Of a stretch of 64,000 nt of DNA, positions 54,000-62,407 are shown in pieces. Source of the stretch: Leptolyngbya sp. NIES-3755 (lineage in GTDB: Bacteria > Cyanobacteriota > Cyanobacteriia > Leptolyngbyales > Leptolyngbyaceae); the NCBI GenBank assembly GCA_001548435.1, contig AP017308.1, positions 4,473,030-4,537,029 of the forward strand. The letters are read 5' to 3'. The position numbers and the translations under genes are program-made. Numbering within the stretch: position 1 is the stretch's first letter; the number at the start of each line of letters is the position of its first letter. Below the pieces are notes generated by a model. That model did not search any database, was not told the DNA's origin, and saw only the letters and a program-made list of their open reading frames with translations.

Positions 54000-55394
54000 A
54001 TGGAAAGCGATGACCTTTCATCTTCTAAAAGTTTAGACGATTCAAGCGGCGATCAGAATTCATCAATCGATCGCACACAGTCCTGGCAACTCATTTTTGA
54101 GCAGTTAGCGACAGCGTCTGATCACGATGCCTATACACAGCAGTTGCAGCAGGCAGCATCAACAATGCGCTGTTCTATCAGAACTGTGCAACGCCGCTTT
54201 CACAACTGGACAAAGGGAGATATCAATGCCTCACAGAACCGCCCCTCTAGAGGACGAAATCAGATTAGTGAAGAGTTGAGGAGGTGGGTTGTTCGGCTCT
54301 ACCTCAGAGGCAACAGCCAAGGTAACGCCATGAATCCTAAGCAAGTCTTCCACCAACTCCAATATGAGGTATTAGCCGCAGGAGGTATGTTGGACGAGGA
54401 TTGCCCCAGTTTATCGACGGTCTATCGAATTCTTAATCCAATTATTGAGGCTCAGGGACAGAAACGCCACCCTGGTGAAGTGCAGCGTCTGCCATTTATA
54501 TCACCTAGTTTCAGTAATGAGATTTGGTGGTGCAACCTGATTCGCTTACCTCAACAAGTCAGGGATTGTTTTGGTGAGCTAGCGGGGTATCCCTTTCTTG
54601 TAACCTTGCACGACGGAAGATCTGGAAATGTCATGGGCGCTAAACTCACTTTGTCAGGTTCGCCTGAAGAAGCCATAGCCCTTGCCCTACGGCAGGCGAT
54701 TCTGCCTAAACAGGTTGAGGATGAAAATGCTCCCTTACATCGGTGGACTGCCTGTGGTTTTCCTGTTCACTTGGTTATCGATTGGTCAAAGAATCTTTCA
54801 AAACTACCAAGGTTATGCAACATCTTAGGAATAGGATGTCATCGAGAACAGCCGTTTGGGAGAATGGTAGGAGCGATCGAGTCCTTCAACAACCAGATGA
54901 TGCGTACTCTGGCACTCTCACCTGAGCGTAGAGATCAGCAGCTAACTCGTCTGAGTTTAGCAGAACTGGAGCAACTCATCATTCAACACATTGTTGATCA
55001 CTACAATCAACAGAACCACCCAAAAGACTCGCAGCACACTCGAACTGAACGCTGGGAAGCTGGGCTAGCTAAATTTCCTCCAGATGTTCCTCCGGAGCGA
55101 TCGCTCGATGTCTGTCTTCCAAAAACTGGTAACCGAGTTGTTCAGAACAATGGTTGCGTCCAGTTTGAGGGACAAACCTATCGTGATTCAATTCTGGCTT
55201 TCCATATTGGAGAGAGGGTTCATTTGCGCTACAACCTGTCCAATATTACGACCGTTCTTGTTTACCAACAGCAAGGCAGTGAGGAAATTTTTCTTGCACG
55301 AGTCTGCATACAGCATTTTCACGAAGAGTGCCTTTCACTTGACGATGCTAGAGCAATTCGGCATCGGCTGCGTCAGGAGCGCAACCTAGATTAG
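54000..55394 (+). CDS. TnsB paralogue with altered catalytic triad
   Basis: A 464-residue protein homologous to TnsB across the N-terminal HTH (CSIRTVQRRFHNW), the integrase core (EEAIALALRQAILPKQ) and the Mu-C-like barrel (VQFEGQTYRDS). The first catalytic Asp (CDH in active enzymes) is replaced by Asn179 in WWCNLIRL. D261 (VIDWSKNL) and E294 (GAIESFN) remain, but the GG elements around them are lost. It ends about 100 residues short of full TnsB, so the TnsC-contacting tail is missing. It should bind DNA but not cut or recruit TnsC. It lies 113 bp upstream of cas12k, where other V-K loci can carry a repressor gene. The ATG at 54000 has GAGG upstream; a TTG at 53979 is the alternative. Confidence 0.82.
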   Translation: MESDDLSSSKSLDDSSGDQNSSIDRTQSWQLIFEQLATASDHDAYTQQLQQAASTMRCSIRTVQRRFHNWTKGDINASQNRPSRGRNQISEELRRWVVRLYLRGNSQGNAMNPKQVFHQLQYEVLAAGGMLDEDCPSLSTVYRILNPIIEAQGQKRHPGEVQRLPFISPSFSNEIWWCNLIRLPQQVRDCFGELAGYPFLVTLHDGRSGNVMGAKLTLSGSPEEAIALALRQAILPKQVEDENAPLHRWTACGFPVHLVIDWSKNLSKLPRLCNILGIGCHREQPFGRMVGAIESFNNQMMRTLALSPERRDQQLTRLSLAELEQLIIQHIVDHYNQQNHPKDSQHTRTERWEAGLAKFPPDVPPERSLDVCLPKTGNRVVQNNGCVQFEGQTYRDSILAFHIGERVHLRYNLSNITTVLVYQQQGSEEIFLARVCIQHFHEECLSLDDARAIRHRLRQERNLD

Positions 55395-57236
55395 ACACAG
55401 AGTAACTAATCTCAAGCTTTTACAAAAACAGAAATACCTGTAAGAAAGGCTCGATTCAACTGCCTTTTCTTGACTGATTACTTCACTTTGCATGGGGTCG
55501 TTTTGTCATGAGCATGAAAACCATTCGGTCTGATGCGATCGTTAAGCTAGATCCAAAACCAAGAGGTAGGAAGAAGAATTTAGAAGACCTACCGCCGTTC
55601 GATACAGCAGCTTGGTGCCGTCTATGTGAGCGAACCTATCACCACACACTTCTCATTGATCAAATCAGTGAACAAATCAAACAAGATCCTGATGTGATTA
55701 ATTGGATACGTGCAACGCAGGATGTCAAGGCTCAAACTTCTATCACAACAGACACCGATCAAGACACGGACACTGAACAAGGACACAGTTGGCTTCCGAA
55801 GGAACTGGTACAGAAATTATGCGATCGTCTCAAAGAAACGCCTCAATTTAAGGGCATATCCGGACGCATCTTCACTTCAGCTACTGAGCGTGTAGAAGAA
55901 ATCTACAAGAGCTGGATTGCTACTCATCAAAAGCTAATTCGACAGATTAGAGGCAAGGAACGCTGGTTGACCATTGTCAAAAGCGATGCTGGATTAGCTG
56001 AGAACAGCAACTTTAGCCAACTTGAGATTGAAAGTCGCGCTGAGCAGGTTCTAAGCGAGATCGAAGCGGAAAATGAGTCCGAAGATGAATCAGATGATGC
56101 CCGCAACCGCAGGGTGTTCAACACCTTGTTTGACAAGTTTGACACTACAGAAGATGTGTTAAGTCGTCGCGCAATTATTCATCTGCTTAAAAATGGTGGA
56201 AAGGTTCACTGGGAGCCAAGGAAGCCTAGAAGGCGCAAAGGAAATCAGGATAAGTCTTCACAGCCTATGACGCTGGAAGAACGCCTTGCCGCGAAGCAAA
56301 TAGAAATCGATCGTTTAGAAAAGCAGCTTCTAAGCCAATTACCCAGAGCCAGAAATCTGTTTCCTGATTGGGCGTTTGAAGAAGCGCTGGATGATTTGCT
56401 GACTCTACCAGATCCAGATTTAGCAAGACATAACCAATATTACTTCTTGGCGTTTTCGCTGCTAATTCATCAGTCAGATCCTGCTCAGAACATTCGGTTC
56501 AAGCAGCATTTGCTCAAGTCGATGAGCTTTTTGTGGGAGAAGCCGAATAGTCTTTTGTACTATCGAATTCTCATCTTCTCTTTCCTGCTGTACACCACAT
56601 CTAAACAGAAACATCTTCAATTCGGTCATTATCTACTTCGAGCTATCAAAGTTGAAGCAGAGCGAGTTGAGTCGCAGTTTTATGATTGGCAGGCGTCGAT
56701 TACACCGAAACTGTCAGAATTTCTTCGGGAACCCAAGTCACTGCCTTACCCGATTAGCTTTGGCTACGAGGGTGTTCGAGCCTGGCAAACCAATCGGGAA
56801 GGAAAAATCTTTTTTAAGCTCAATGGTTGGGGCGACCTAATTTTTGAGGTGCGTTGCCATCGTCGTCAATTGCCACTAATCAAGACTTTTCTCAGAGACT
56901 GGCAGACCAAAGATCAGTGTGAGGAGGAAGATCAGTATTCAGGGAGCTTCATGCTACTGCGATCAATTGAGCTAATCTGGAAACCCAGAGACGACAATGG
57001 GCAGGGTGATACTCAATTGTGTTCCCAGTGTGAGGTATTCCAGCAGTATCCAGGCAAGGGATTCTGGAACGAGTGCAAGCTTTCAATTCACTGGACTTAT
57101 GATTCTGATGCTTTAACTAGACAAGGACTGGAGAAGATTCGACAGCGCAAGTTAGAGCCTCAATTGAAAAAATTGGACAAGAAACAAGAAGACCTAGAAG
57201 AGAAGCAAAAGCTTTTGCAGTGCTTGGAAGCGATAC

Positions 57237-58497
57237 CTCAGATCTTGCACCATTCCTGATAAGCGGGATTGGGTAGCGACTTGAGAACAATCTCAAACTG
57301 ATAGCCAGCAGCAATCGGAACTGCTTCTTGGAGATATCGGAGAAACTGGAACCACAGCACAGAAGGAAACAAAATTGACAAAGCTAAATCACTGGCAACC
57401 TTCCAATCGAGTTGAGGGAGCAACGAACTTTGGTAAATCCAATGAACGAGGAGATAGGCAATCAGAGCCAGAATTAACCAACGATAGACCCCCTGCTTTG
57501 TCGATTGACCAAAGCGATGCAGACCAAAGCGATGCTTGATGGTTTTGAAGAAGGCTTCAATTGCCCACCGCTTGCGCCCCAAGCGCACGAGGTAGACTCC
57601 AGAGTAAGGATAGGTCGAAACCACAAAACGCAGTTCTCGTTTGCCATCAGCGAGTCTGAGCCAGAACCAGGAGACAGTCAGTGGGAAGTCAATGCCATCA
57701 AGCTTGATCTGCGCTCCTCGCCGATTGTGGCGATAAAGCTGTTTGAGATTACGCCCATCTTGTAATTTGCGGGTGCAGCGCATTCCGACCACCGCTCGCC
57801 AACGTCGATGCTTGACTGCTTTGAGAAAGTCAATCGTGCCAAACTCAGTGTCAGCGAGCACAATCACAGGCGCACCCGCTGCCAAGTCAGTGGGCACAGT
57901 TGCCAGTAACTTACAGGCTAACTGAGCCGGACTTGCCTGCCCCTTGCCTCGCCAGACTCGAAAACTCCACGGGATGCGCCAATTGCCAAGGTTGAGATAC
58001 AACACGACCAAATGTAGTCCCCGCTTGCTATTCAGCATTCGTACCCAAGGGTCAGGCGCATCCGGGTTTTGGGTCGGGGTACTCAGATGCAAGAACTTGC
58101 CACATTTCTCCAAGGTTGTCAGATCGATGAGTACCCGCAGCGGCAGGTCTCTGCGCGACGGATGCTGCCTCAGTTGGTCGAAGATCGCTTTGCGGGTGGC
58201 GCGAATCACGCTGCGCGTAGACCACGAGTAATGGTTCAAAAATCGGCTGAGCGAACTGGCTGATTTCACCTGAGTGGATTGAGGCAATGGATGTCCCAGC
58301 GCTTCGAGAAATAGCCCGAACAGCGCATTCAAACTGGCTTTTTGGTAGGCACTAGGCATCAAGCAGAGAAGACTATAAACTAGCGATTGGGCGTGTACAG
58401 CGATGGTTTCCATAACCGTCTCATCTTTTTTCTACGCCCTTTCTTTCAGATTTTGATGCCTTTGGCAACCCCTATTGAGACTGGTGCAAGATCTGAG
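57237..58497 (-). mobile_element. DDE-transposase insertion sequence inside cas12k (1261 bp)
   Basis: Inverted ends CTCAGATCTTGCACCA, matching at the right as TGGTGCAAGATCTGAG apart from one base, are flanked by ATAC (57233-57236 and 58498-58501). One intact transposase gene fills it. Excision with one repeat rebuilds LEAIPKDARTKAQ in Cas12k. Confidence 0.92.
57238..58413 (-). CDS. IS4-superfamily transposase inside cas12k
   Basis: A 391-residue transposase with LRVLIDLTTLEKCGKF (first Asp), VIVLADTEFGTIDFLKAV (second Asp) and RKRWAIEAFFKTIKHRFGL (R-x3-E-x6-K type). It differs from the copy A/B transposase. The IS subfamily is not certain; the 4-bp duplication would fit IS701-like elements. 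Confidence 0.85.
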   Translation of the reverse strand: METIAVHAQSLVYSLLCLMPSAYQKASLNALFGLFLEALGHPLPQSTQVKSASSLSRFLNHYSWSTRSVIRATRKAIFDQLRQHPSRRDLPLRVLIDLTTLEKCGKFLHLSTPTQNPDAPDPWVRMLNSKRGLHLVVLYLNLGNWRIPWSFRVWRGKGQASPAQLACKLLATVPTDLAAGAPVIVLADTEFGTIDFLKAVKHRRWRAVVGMRCTRKLQDGRNLKQLYRHNRRGAQIKLDGIDFPLTVSWFWLRLADGKRELRFVVSTYPYSGVYLVRLGRKRWAIEAFFKTIKHRFGLHRFGQSTKQGVYRWLILALIAYLLVHWIYQSSLLPQLDWKVASDLALSILFPSVLWFQFLRYLQEAVPIAAGYQFEIVLKSLPNPAYQEWCKI

Positions 58498-59324
58498 ATA
58501 CCCAAAGATGCTAGAACCAAAGCTCAGATTAGAGAACTTAAAAACTTGAGAAAGGCAATCCAGGATCTTCAAGCCGATCTAGCTAAACCTCGTCCAAAAC
58601 TAGACTGTCTACAGAATTCACCTTCATTTGATCGTCCCGATCGTCCACTGTACGAAGGTGTTCCCAATATCTTTGTCGGTGTGCTTCTGGATCTCGATAA
58701 ACACCTGGTCGTTACCGTAGTCGATGCAATGCGACGTAAGGTTTTAGCGCTCCGAAACGCTCGCAGCATCTCGAAGGAAGGTTACGACCTACTGCAAAGG
58801 TATTTTCGCCAACGGCGAGAACACTCCAAGCAAAGACAGGCAGACCAGAAGGCGCATCGGCGGGTTCATCAGACCGAGTCTGGATTGGGTCAGCAGGTCG
58901 CGCGTTTATTTGCCAAAGGGATAGTCGAGTTAGCGCAACAATACAAAGCCAGCACGATCGTGATTCCTGAAACGGATGGATGGCGCGATCGCTTGTACAG
59001 CCAGCTAGTCGCGAGAGCCAAAATCAAATGCAATGGCAGCAAGAAAGCAATGGCGCGATATACCAAAGCGCATGGGGAAAAACTACACCAGTGGGATTAC
59101 AGCCGATTGAGCCAAGCAATTGTTGATCGTGCCACAACGGACGGGTTGAAGGTGATGCAGCAAAAAACGGTGTATGAAGAAGATGTCTTTCAGCAAGTCG
59201 CAAATTTGGCGATCGCAGCTTACGATTTTTTAAACTTGGGCGAGAGATAACCGAGTTTTCGCTGCAATGCCTTACACTGAATTGTAGTGCGCCGACGCAT
59301 ATGCACTATAAGCCTACGCTTTTT

Positions 59325-59384
59325 AGTGTCTCTATGCTGAAGTTAGCGTCTGGATGCCGAAATCAGTGTCTAGATGCTGAAGTA
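59325..59384 (+). repeat. Three tandem 20-bp direct repeats before the tracrRNA
   Basis: Units AGTGTCTCTATGCTGAAGTT, AGCGTCTGGATGCCGAAATC and AGTGTCTAGATGCTGAAGTA are contiguous at 59325-59344, 59345-59364 and 59365-59384. The consensus is AGYGTCTNNATGCYGAARTN. The 20-bp period places them on about the same DNA face every two turns, as in protein-binding iterons. They lie just upstream of the putative tracrRNA. Confidence 0.8.
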
Positions 59385-59389
59385 AGGGG

Positions 59390-59705
59390 AGCTTTGCCCG
59401 CAAGGGATACTTTCGACCCCCTGTAGCTGCCCGCTCTTGGTGGGGTGCCCTGACACCCGCCTCATTGCAGCAATGTAATGGCTGTCTGGGCTAATGAGAG
59501 AAGAATTAGGGATGCAGGTTCACGACCTACTTCAATCATAGTCTGTGCAACCCAGATAAGTGAGTATGATCCGCAAGGATCTAAACGCCTTTAGCAGAGA
59601 GGTTCTTCTAATTTGTTAGGGGTAGGGCTTGGTTCTCCAAGGTGGCTACGAATTCTTCTCGATATTTTGGCAACCGGAGCGGGAGTCGTATTCCCGGTAC
59701 CTTTG
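59390..59705 (+). ncRNA. Putative tracrRNA of the type V-K system
   Basis: Between cas12k and the array, the sequence follows the layout of known V-K tracrRNAs: ACTTTCGACCC then GTAGCTGCCCG near the start, a GC-rich hairpin (GGGTG...CACCC) and GGTGGCTACGAAT near the end. CTTTC at 59410-59414 can pair with the repeat's terminal GAAAG. GTATTCC at 59688-59694 can pair with its GGAAT. Both anti-repeat positions correspond to those described for the Scytonema system (recalled). The ends are approximate. Confidence 0.7.
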
Positions 59706-59854
59706 CCAATTTCCTAATTTCTCAGTAATCGTAGGTTTCACAATCTCTGCTGTTCACTTACCCCTTTTGCTTTATGGTAAGAGTGATACAAGAGCTGAAC
59801 TTTAACAGAGTGAAGCTTGAAACTGTTGCAAGCTGTGAATTTTAGTTGTCAAAA

Positions 59855-60037
59855 GTCGCAATGAGCGATTTGACGCGAGACGGAATGAAAGGATGTCTGA
59901 TCGATCGGCTGGACTTTTATGAGTAGAGTCGCAATGAGCGATTTGACGCGAGACGGAATGAAAGGCGACGCAGAATTGGTTTGAGCGCGATCATTGCTGA
60001 CTTGTAATGGTTGATTCGGTGCGAGGTGAAATGAGAG
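59855..60037 (+). CRISPR. Type V-K CRISPR array, three repeats and two spacers
   Basis: Two identical 37-bp repeats (59855-59891 and 59928-59964) begin GTCGCAATGAGCGATT and end GACGGAATGAAAG. A diverged third repeat (60001-60037) ends GGTGAAATGAGAG. Spacers are 36 nt each (59892-59927 and 59965-60000). The GAAAG-type 3' end is typical of V-K repeats. The decayed last repeat shows the array reads left to right, so newer spacers would be on the cas12k side. No adaptation genes are present. Confidence 0.9.
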
Positions 60038-60090
60038 GCTACTTTGCACGAATACACCGTCCTTAACAATTCAGATAAATCAATGACTAA

Positions 60091-60144
60091 TTTCGGTACA
60101 ATTGGATTCATCGAGAAGGAATGAGAGAGGCAGAGGTCTGCAAA
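60091..60144 (+). CRISPR. Delocalised homing crRNA targeting tRNA-Cys
   Basis: A diverged repeat copy (60091-60127) keeps the 3' half of the array repeat (CGAGAAGGAATGAGAG against CGAGACGGAATGAAAG). It is followed immediately by AGGCAGAGGTCTGCAAA (60128-60144), which equals 17 nt of the tRNA-Cys gene. The match starts at spacer position 1 and ends at position 17. It lies 53 bp past the array. In V-K CASTs such solitary short-spacer crRNAs direct insertion near tRNA genes. Confidence 0.9.
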
Positions 60145-60332
60145 CCTTTGTGACTAATGACGAAATAACACTAAGGCTGAATTGATAGCCGTTTAGCGCT
60201 CAAGTCTATTGCTTGGGCGCATAGTGTTTTGCGAAGTAGTGACTGCTTGCTTAGATCTATTTTAAATTCCTGAAAATACTGTTCAGTGCAGTTTTGACTG
60301 GTTTGTAGAGTAGCAAGAACATGAACACTTAG

Positions 60333-60464
60333 CGACACTAGCGTGCGAATCTCTTCAGAAAACTCTAAAAACGACATTAGCGTGCGAATTCCCGAAAAGG
60401 ATAACAAAAAGCGCCAAAAACGACATTAGCGTGCGAACCACGACATTTATCGTGCGAACGTACA
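60333..60464 (-). repeat. CAST right end: four TnsB-type binding sites
   Basis: Sites of the form CGACATTAGCGTGCGAA lie at 60333-60349, 60372-60388, 60421-60437 and 60441-60464, the last ending in CGTACA at the terminus. They are inverted relative to the left-end array. Spacing differs from the left end (four against five sites), the asymmetry expected for oriented Tn7-like insertion. Confidence 0.88.
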
Positions 60465-60469
60465 ATTTT
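60465..60469. repeat. CAST target-site duplication, right copy
   Basis: ATTTT directly follows the right terminus and equals the pentamer at 10505-10509. It lies 8 bp from the 3' end of tRNA-Cys, which is left intact. Confidence 0.9.
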
Positions 60470-60477
60470 GTTAAGAA

Positions 60478-60547
<70 letters not shown>

Positions 60548-60569
60548 GATTTGCATCAATCTAATCATA

Positions 60570-61205
60570 TCACTTTGTGCCAAATAAGCGATCGCCTGCA
60601 TCGCCAAGTCCCGGAATAATATATCCGTGTTCGTCTAACCCTTGATCGATCGCGGCTGCATAGATTGGGACATCGGGGTGCTGTTCCTGGAAATGAGTAA
60701 TTCCTTCGGGAGCGGCGAGTAAGCAGAGAAATTTAATCGATCGAGGAGTAGTCTGCTTGAGGCGATGAACGGCTGCAACGGCTGAATTTCCGGTTGCCAT
60801 CATCGGATCGACGACGAGCATATCGCGCTCTTCAGTGTCGTCAGGCACTTTGAAATAATATTCGATCGATTCAAGCGAATTCGGTTCCCGGTAGAGACCC
60901 ACGTGCCCGACTCTGGCAGAGGGAATCAACTGGAGAATGCCATCAAGAATTCCTTGTCCAGCCCGCATGATTGAGACAACGACAAGCTTTTTATCGGCAG
61001 CTAGGACGGGGGCTTCCATTTCCGCCATTGGGGTTTGAATCGTTTCGTAACGTAAGGGTAAATCACGTGTGACTTCGTAAGCGAGGAGAAGACTGATCTC
61101 GGTCATGAGTGCACGGAATTTTGCGGTGCTGGTCGATTCGCGGCGCATCAAGCTGAGTTTGTGCTGGATTAAGGGGTGTTCGATTAGGGTTAGGTTTGCA
61201 GCCAT
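60570..61205 (-). CDS. upp: Uracil phosphoribosyltransferase
   Basis: A 211-residue enzyme that makes UMP from uracil and PRPP. The PRPP-binding loop is [18 protein letters not shown], and the C-terminal uracil site is [21 protein letters not shown]. The length fits bacterial Upp. It lies 2 bp after the DUF1688 gene, in an operon with it and the GTP cyclohydrolase II-like gene. This set resembles the URC uracil-degradation pathway of fungi and some bacteria. Confidence 0.95.
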   Translation of the reverse strand: MAANLTLIEHPLIQHKLSLMRRESTSTAKFRALMTEISLLLAYEVTRDLPLRYETIQTPMAEMEAPVLAADKKLVVVSIMRAGQGILDGILQLIPSARVGHVGLYREPNSLESIEYYFKVPDDTEERDMLVVDPMMATGNSAVAAVHRLKQTTPRSIKFLCLLAAPEGITHFQEQHPDVPIYAAAIDQGLDEHGYIIPGLGDAGDRLFGTK

Positions 61206-61207
61206 AG

Positions 61208-62407
61208 TTAGAATACGGTTCCGTCACTAGAAATTTGAATTGGCGGTGTTCCATTGGGGCGGAGGGAGGCGGCGATTTTACGTCCGGCTGTCCAGGTTCC
61301 ACCTTGGAGAACTTTGACGAGGGGGAGAGAGGTAGGGGTGAGATTGAGTTTGGTGCGGATTGTTTCAGCGATACGATCGAGTAAACAAACCGTTAAAGCT
61401 CGCCATTCCACAATCAGTTCAGAATCGGGAGAATGGGAAATCTCAGCCAGTTGTGGATCTTTGAGTTGAAGCAATCCGAGATCGAGACAGAGACCCCCAT
61501 TTCGATATTCAGGCAGTCCGGTCATTTGATCGAGATCGGAGATAGTTAATCCCAAAGTTTGCAGCGGTTCAAGTAAGGAATACGTGAGCCACTGAGAAAG
61601 TTTGTGAAAGGGAACAAGCTGATCATCAGGCAGCGCGGAATGTTTCCAGACATCGCCAAGGTTGATTCCGTCGATCGATAATCTTCCCGACCAAATTTCA
61701 CCCAAGCCTTTAAGAACCCCATCAAGCACGATAACGGCTGAGAGCGTTCCTTGATCTGAAGATCGAACGAGATAATCAACGAGATTTCCAGGACGCGGAA
61801 TCGTTCCAAATAAATCGGGGGATTGTTCGATCGTGTGTCCCAATTTTTGCAGGAGGTTTGATCGTCCTTCTAATCCAACTAATGGATTGTCAGATGTCAC
61901 TTGGAAAATCGTCGCGATCTTTTCGGGTGTGATTCGTTTGAGACCTTCGGCATCGGTTTGATCCGGCTGATCCGAAAAAGCTCCCGAACAGAACGCATCG
62001 AAAGACGCGATCGCTAATCCTTCTGATCTTGCCCAAGTTTGACCGGTTGAAGCTTCGAGATAGTTCCAGCGATCGCCCGCTCCCGCATCGAGTAGAACGC
62101 TCGGAATCACGAGATCGAACATTGCTTTGGCTCGATCGATGGGAGAGAGCGCTTTCAATTTCTTCTCAAGCTGTTGGACACGCGGAACATTCCCGACTTC
62201 AAAATGCCGCCAACGACTGTGAAATGGAACATCCAAATCAGGATAGTGTTCGCGAATCACAGCAATCACGTAATCGGCAACTGGATCAAGTTGTGAGAGA
62301 TCCAGGCGAAAGTAAGTCAGTTGATCTGCTTGGGCAAGCTCGAAAAGTTGAGAACAGCGATCGCGAATCGCTTTAGGCGATCGTAGATAGTTCACCAAAT
62401 TACTCAC
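61208..62407 (-). CDS. URC4/Urg3-family protein (DUF1688)
   Basis: A 399-residue protein ([21 protein letters not shown]...[15 protein letters not shown]) of the DUF1688 family, which includes yeast Urc4 needed for pyrimidine-ring catabolism. The biochemical step is not established. It overlaps the GTP cyclohydrolase II-like gene by 8 bp and is followed 2 bp later by upp, so the three are co-transcribed. Confidence 0.87.
   Translation of the reverse strand: MSNLVNYLRSPKAIRDRCSQLFELAQADQLTYFRLDLSQLDPVADYVIAVIREHYPDLDVPFHSRWRHFEVGNVPRVQQLEKKLKALSPIDRAKAMFDLVIPSVLLDAGAGDRWNYLEASTGQTWARSEGLAIASFDAFCSGAFSDQPDQTDAEGLKRITPEKIATIFQVTSDNPLVGLEGRSNLLQKLGHTIEQSPDLFGTIPRPGNLVDYLVRSSDQGTLSAVIVLDGVLKGLGEIWSGRLSIDGINLGDVWKHSALPDDQLVPFHKLSQWLTYSLLEPLQTLGLTISDLDQMTGLPEYRNGGLCLDLGLLQLKDPQLAEISHSPDSELIVEWRALTVCLLDRIAETIRTKLNLTPTSLPLVKVLQGGTWTAGRKIAASLRPNGTPPIQISSDGTVF

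Larger units (their letters stand above)
55508..59250 (+). pseudogene. cas12k: Cas12k RNA-guided effector, split by an insertion sequence
   Basis: The 5' part (55508-57236) and 3' part (58502-59250) join in frame when the IS and one 4-bp repeat (ATAC) are removed, giving about 825 residues. Cas12k landmarks are clear: WLPKELVQKLCDRL, YKSWIATHQKLIRQIRGKERW, TLFDKFDTTEDVLSRRAIIHLLKNGG and LPYPISFGYEG, GWGDLIFEVRCHRRQL. After the break come DRPLYEGVPNIFVGVLLDLD and the degenerate RuvC region VVTVVDAMRRKVLALR. Cas12k binds tracrRNA/crRNA and the GTN PAM without cleaving DNA. The rebuilt protein is longer than the roughly 640-residue reference, with an extra helical segment at about 270-410. As it stands the gene gives a truncated protein without the RuvC-like half. 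Confidence 0.92.
10510..60464 (+). mobile_element. Type V-K CRISPR-associated (Tn7-like) transposon, about 50 kb
   Basis: The left terminus reads TGTACGCTCG and the right reads CGAACGTACA, inverted copies starting TGTACG. Each end has an array of about 18-bp sites related to TTCGCACGNTNAATGTCG, and the element is flanked by ATTTT on both sides. The left side carries tnsB, tnsC and tniQ. The right side carries a TnsB paralogue, cas12k, a tracrRNA region, a CRISPR array and a homing crRNA. This gene content is that of type V-K CASTs, which insert by Cas12k guidance and lack TnsA. The cas12k-side end faces tRNA-Cys, 63 nt from the GTA PAM of a protospacer matching the homing spacer. The cargo is mostly antiviral genes. 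Later IS insertions have broken cas12k and some cargo. Confidence 0.95.

Noticed and set aside
53979-55394. A second independent transposon based on the TnsB-like gene.
   Set aside because: There is no partner TnsC or TniQ, no separate terminal repeats or duplication, and the catalytic Asp is changed.
53511-55507. A MerR-type CvkR repressor gene near cas12k.
   Set aside because: I looked for one on both strands upstream of cas12k and found only the TnsB-like gene.
59849-60111. Two minus-strand ORFs (59849-60049 and 59917-60111) over the CRISPR array.
   Set aside because: They are translations of repeats and spacers.
60128-60144. The 17-nt match to tRNA-Cys as an attachment-site repeat of a tyrosine integrase.
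   Set aside because: It follows a recognisable CRISPR repeat end at the exact spacer start, covers the anticodon region rather than the tRNA 3' end, and has a correct PAM at the target.
60171-60407. Minus-strand 78-codon ORF at the right transposon end.
   Set aside because: It runs through the TnsB-type sites and has no ribosome-binding site or recognisable protein features.
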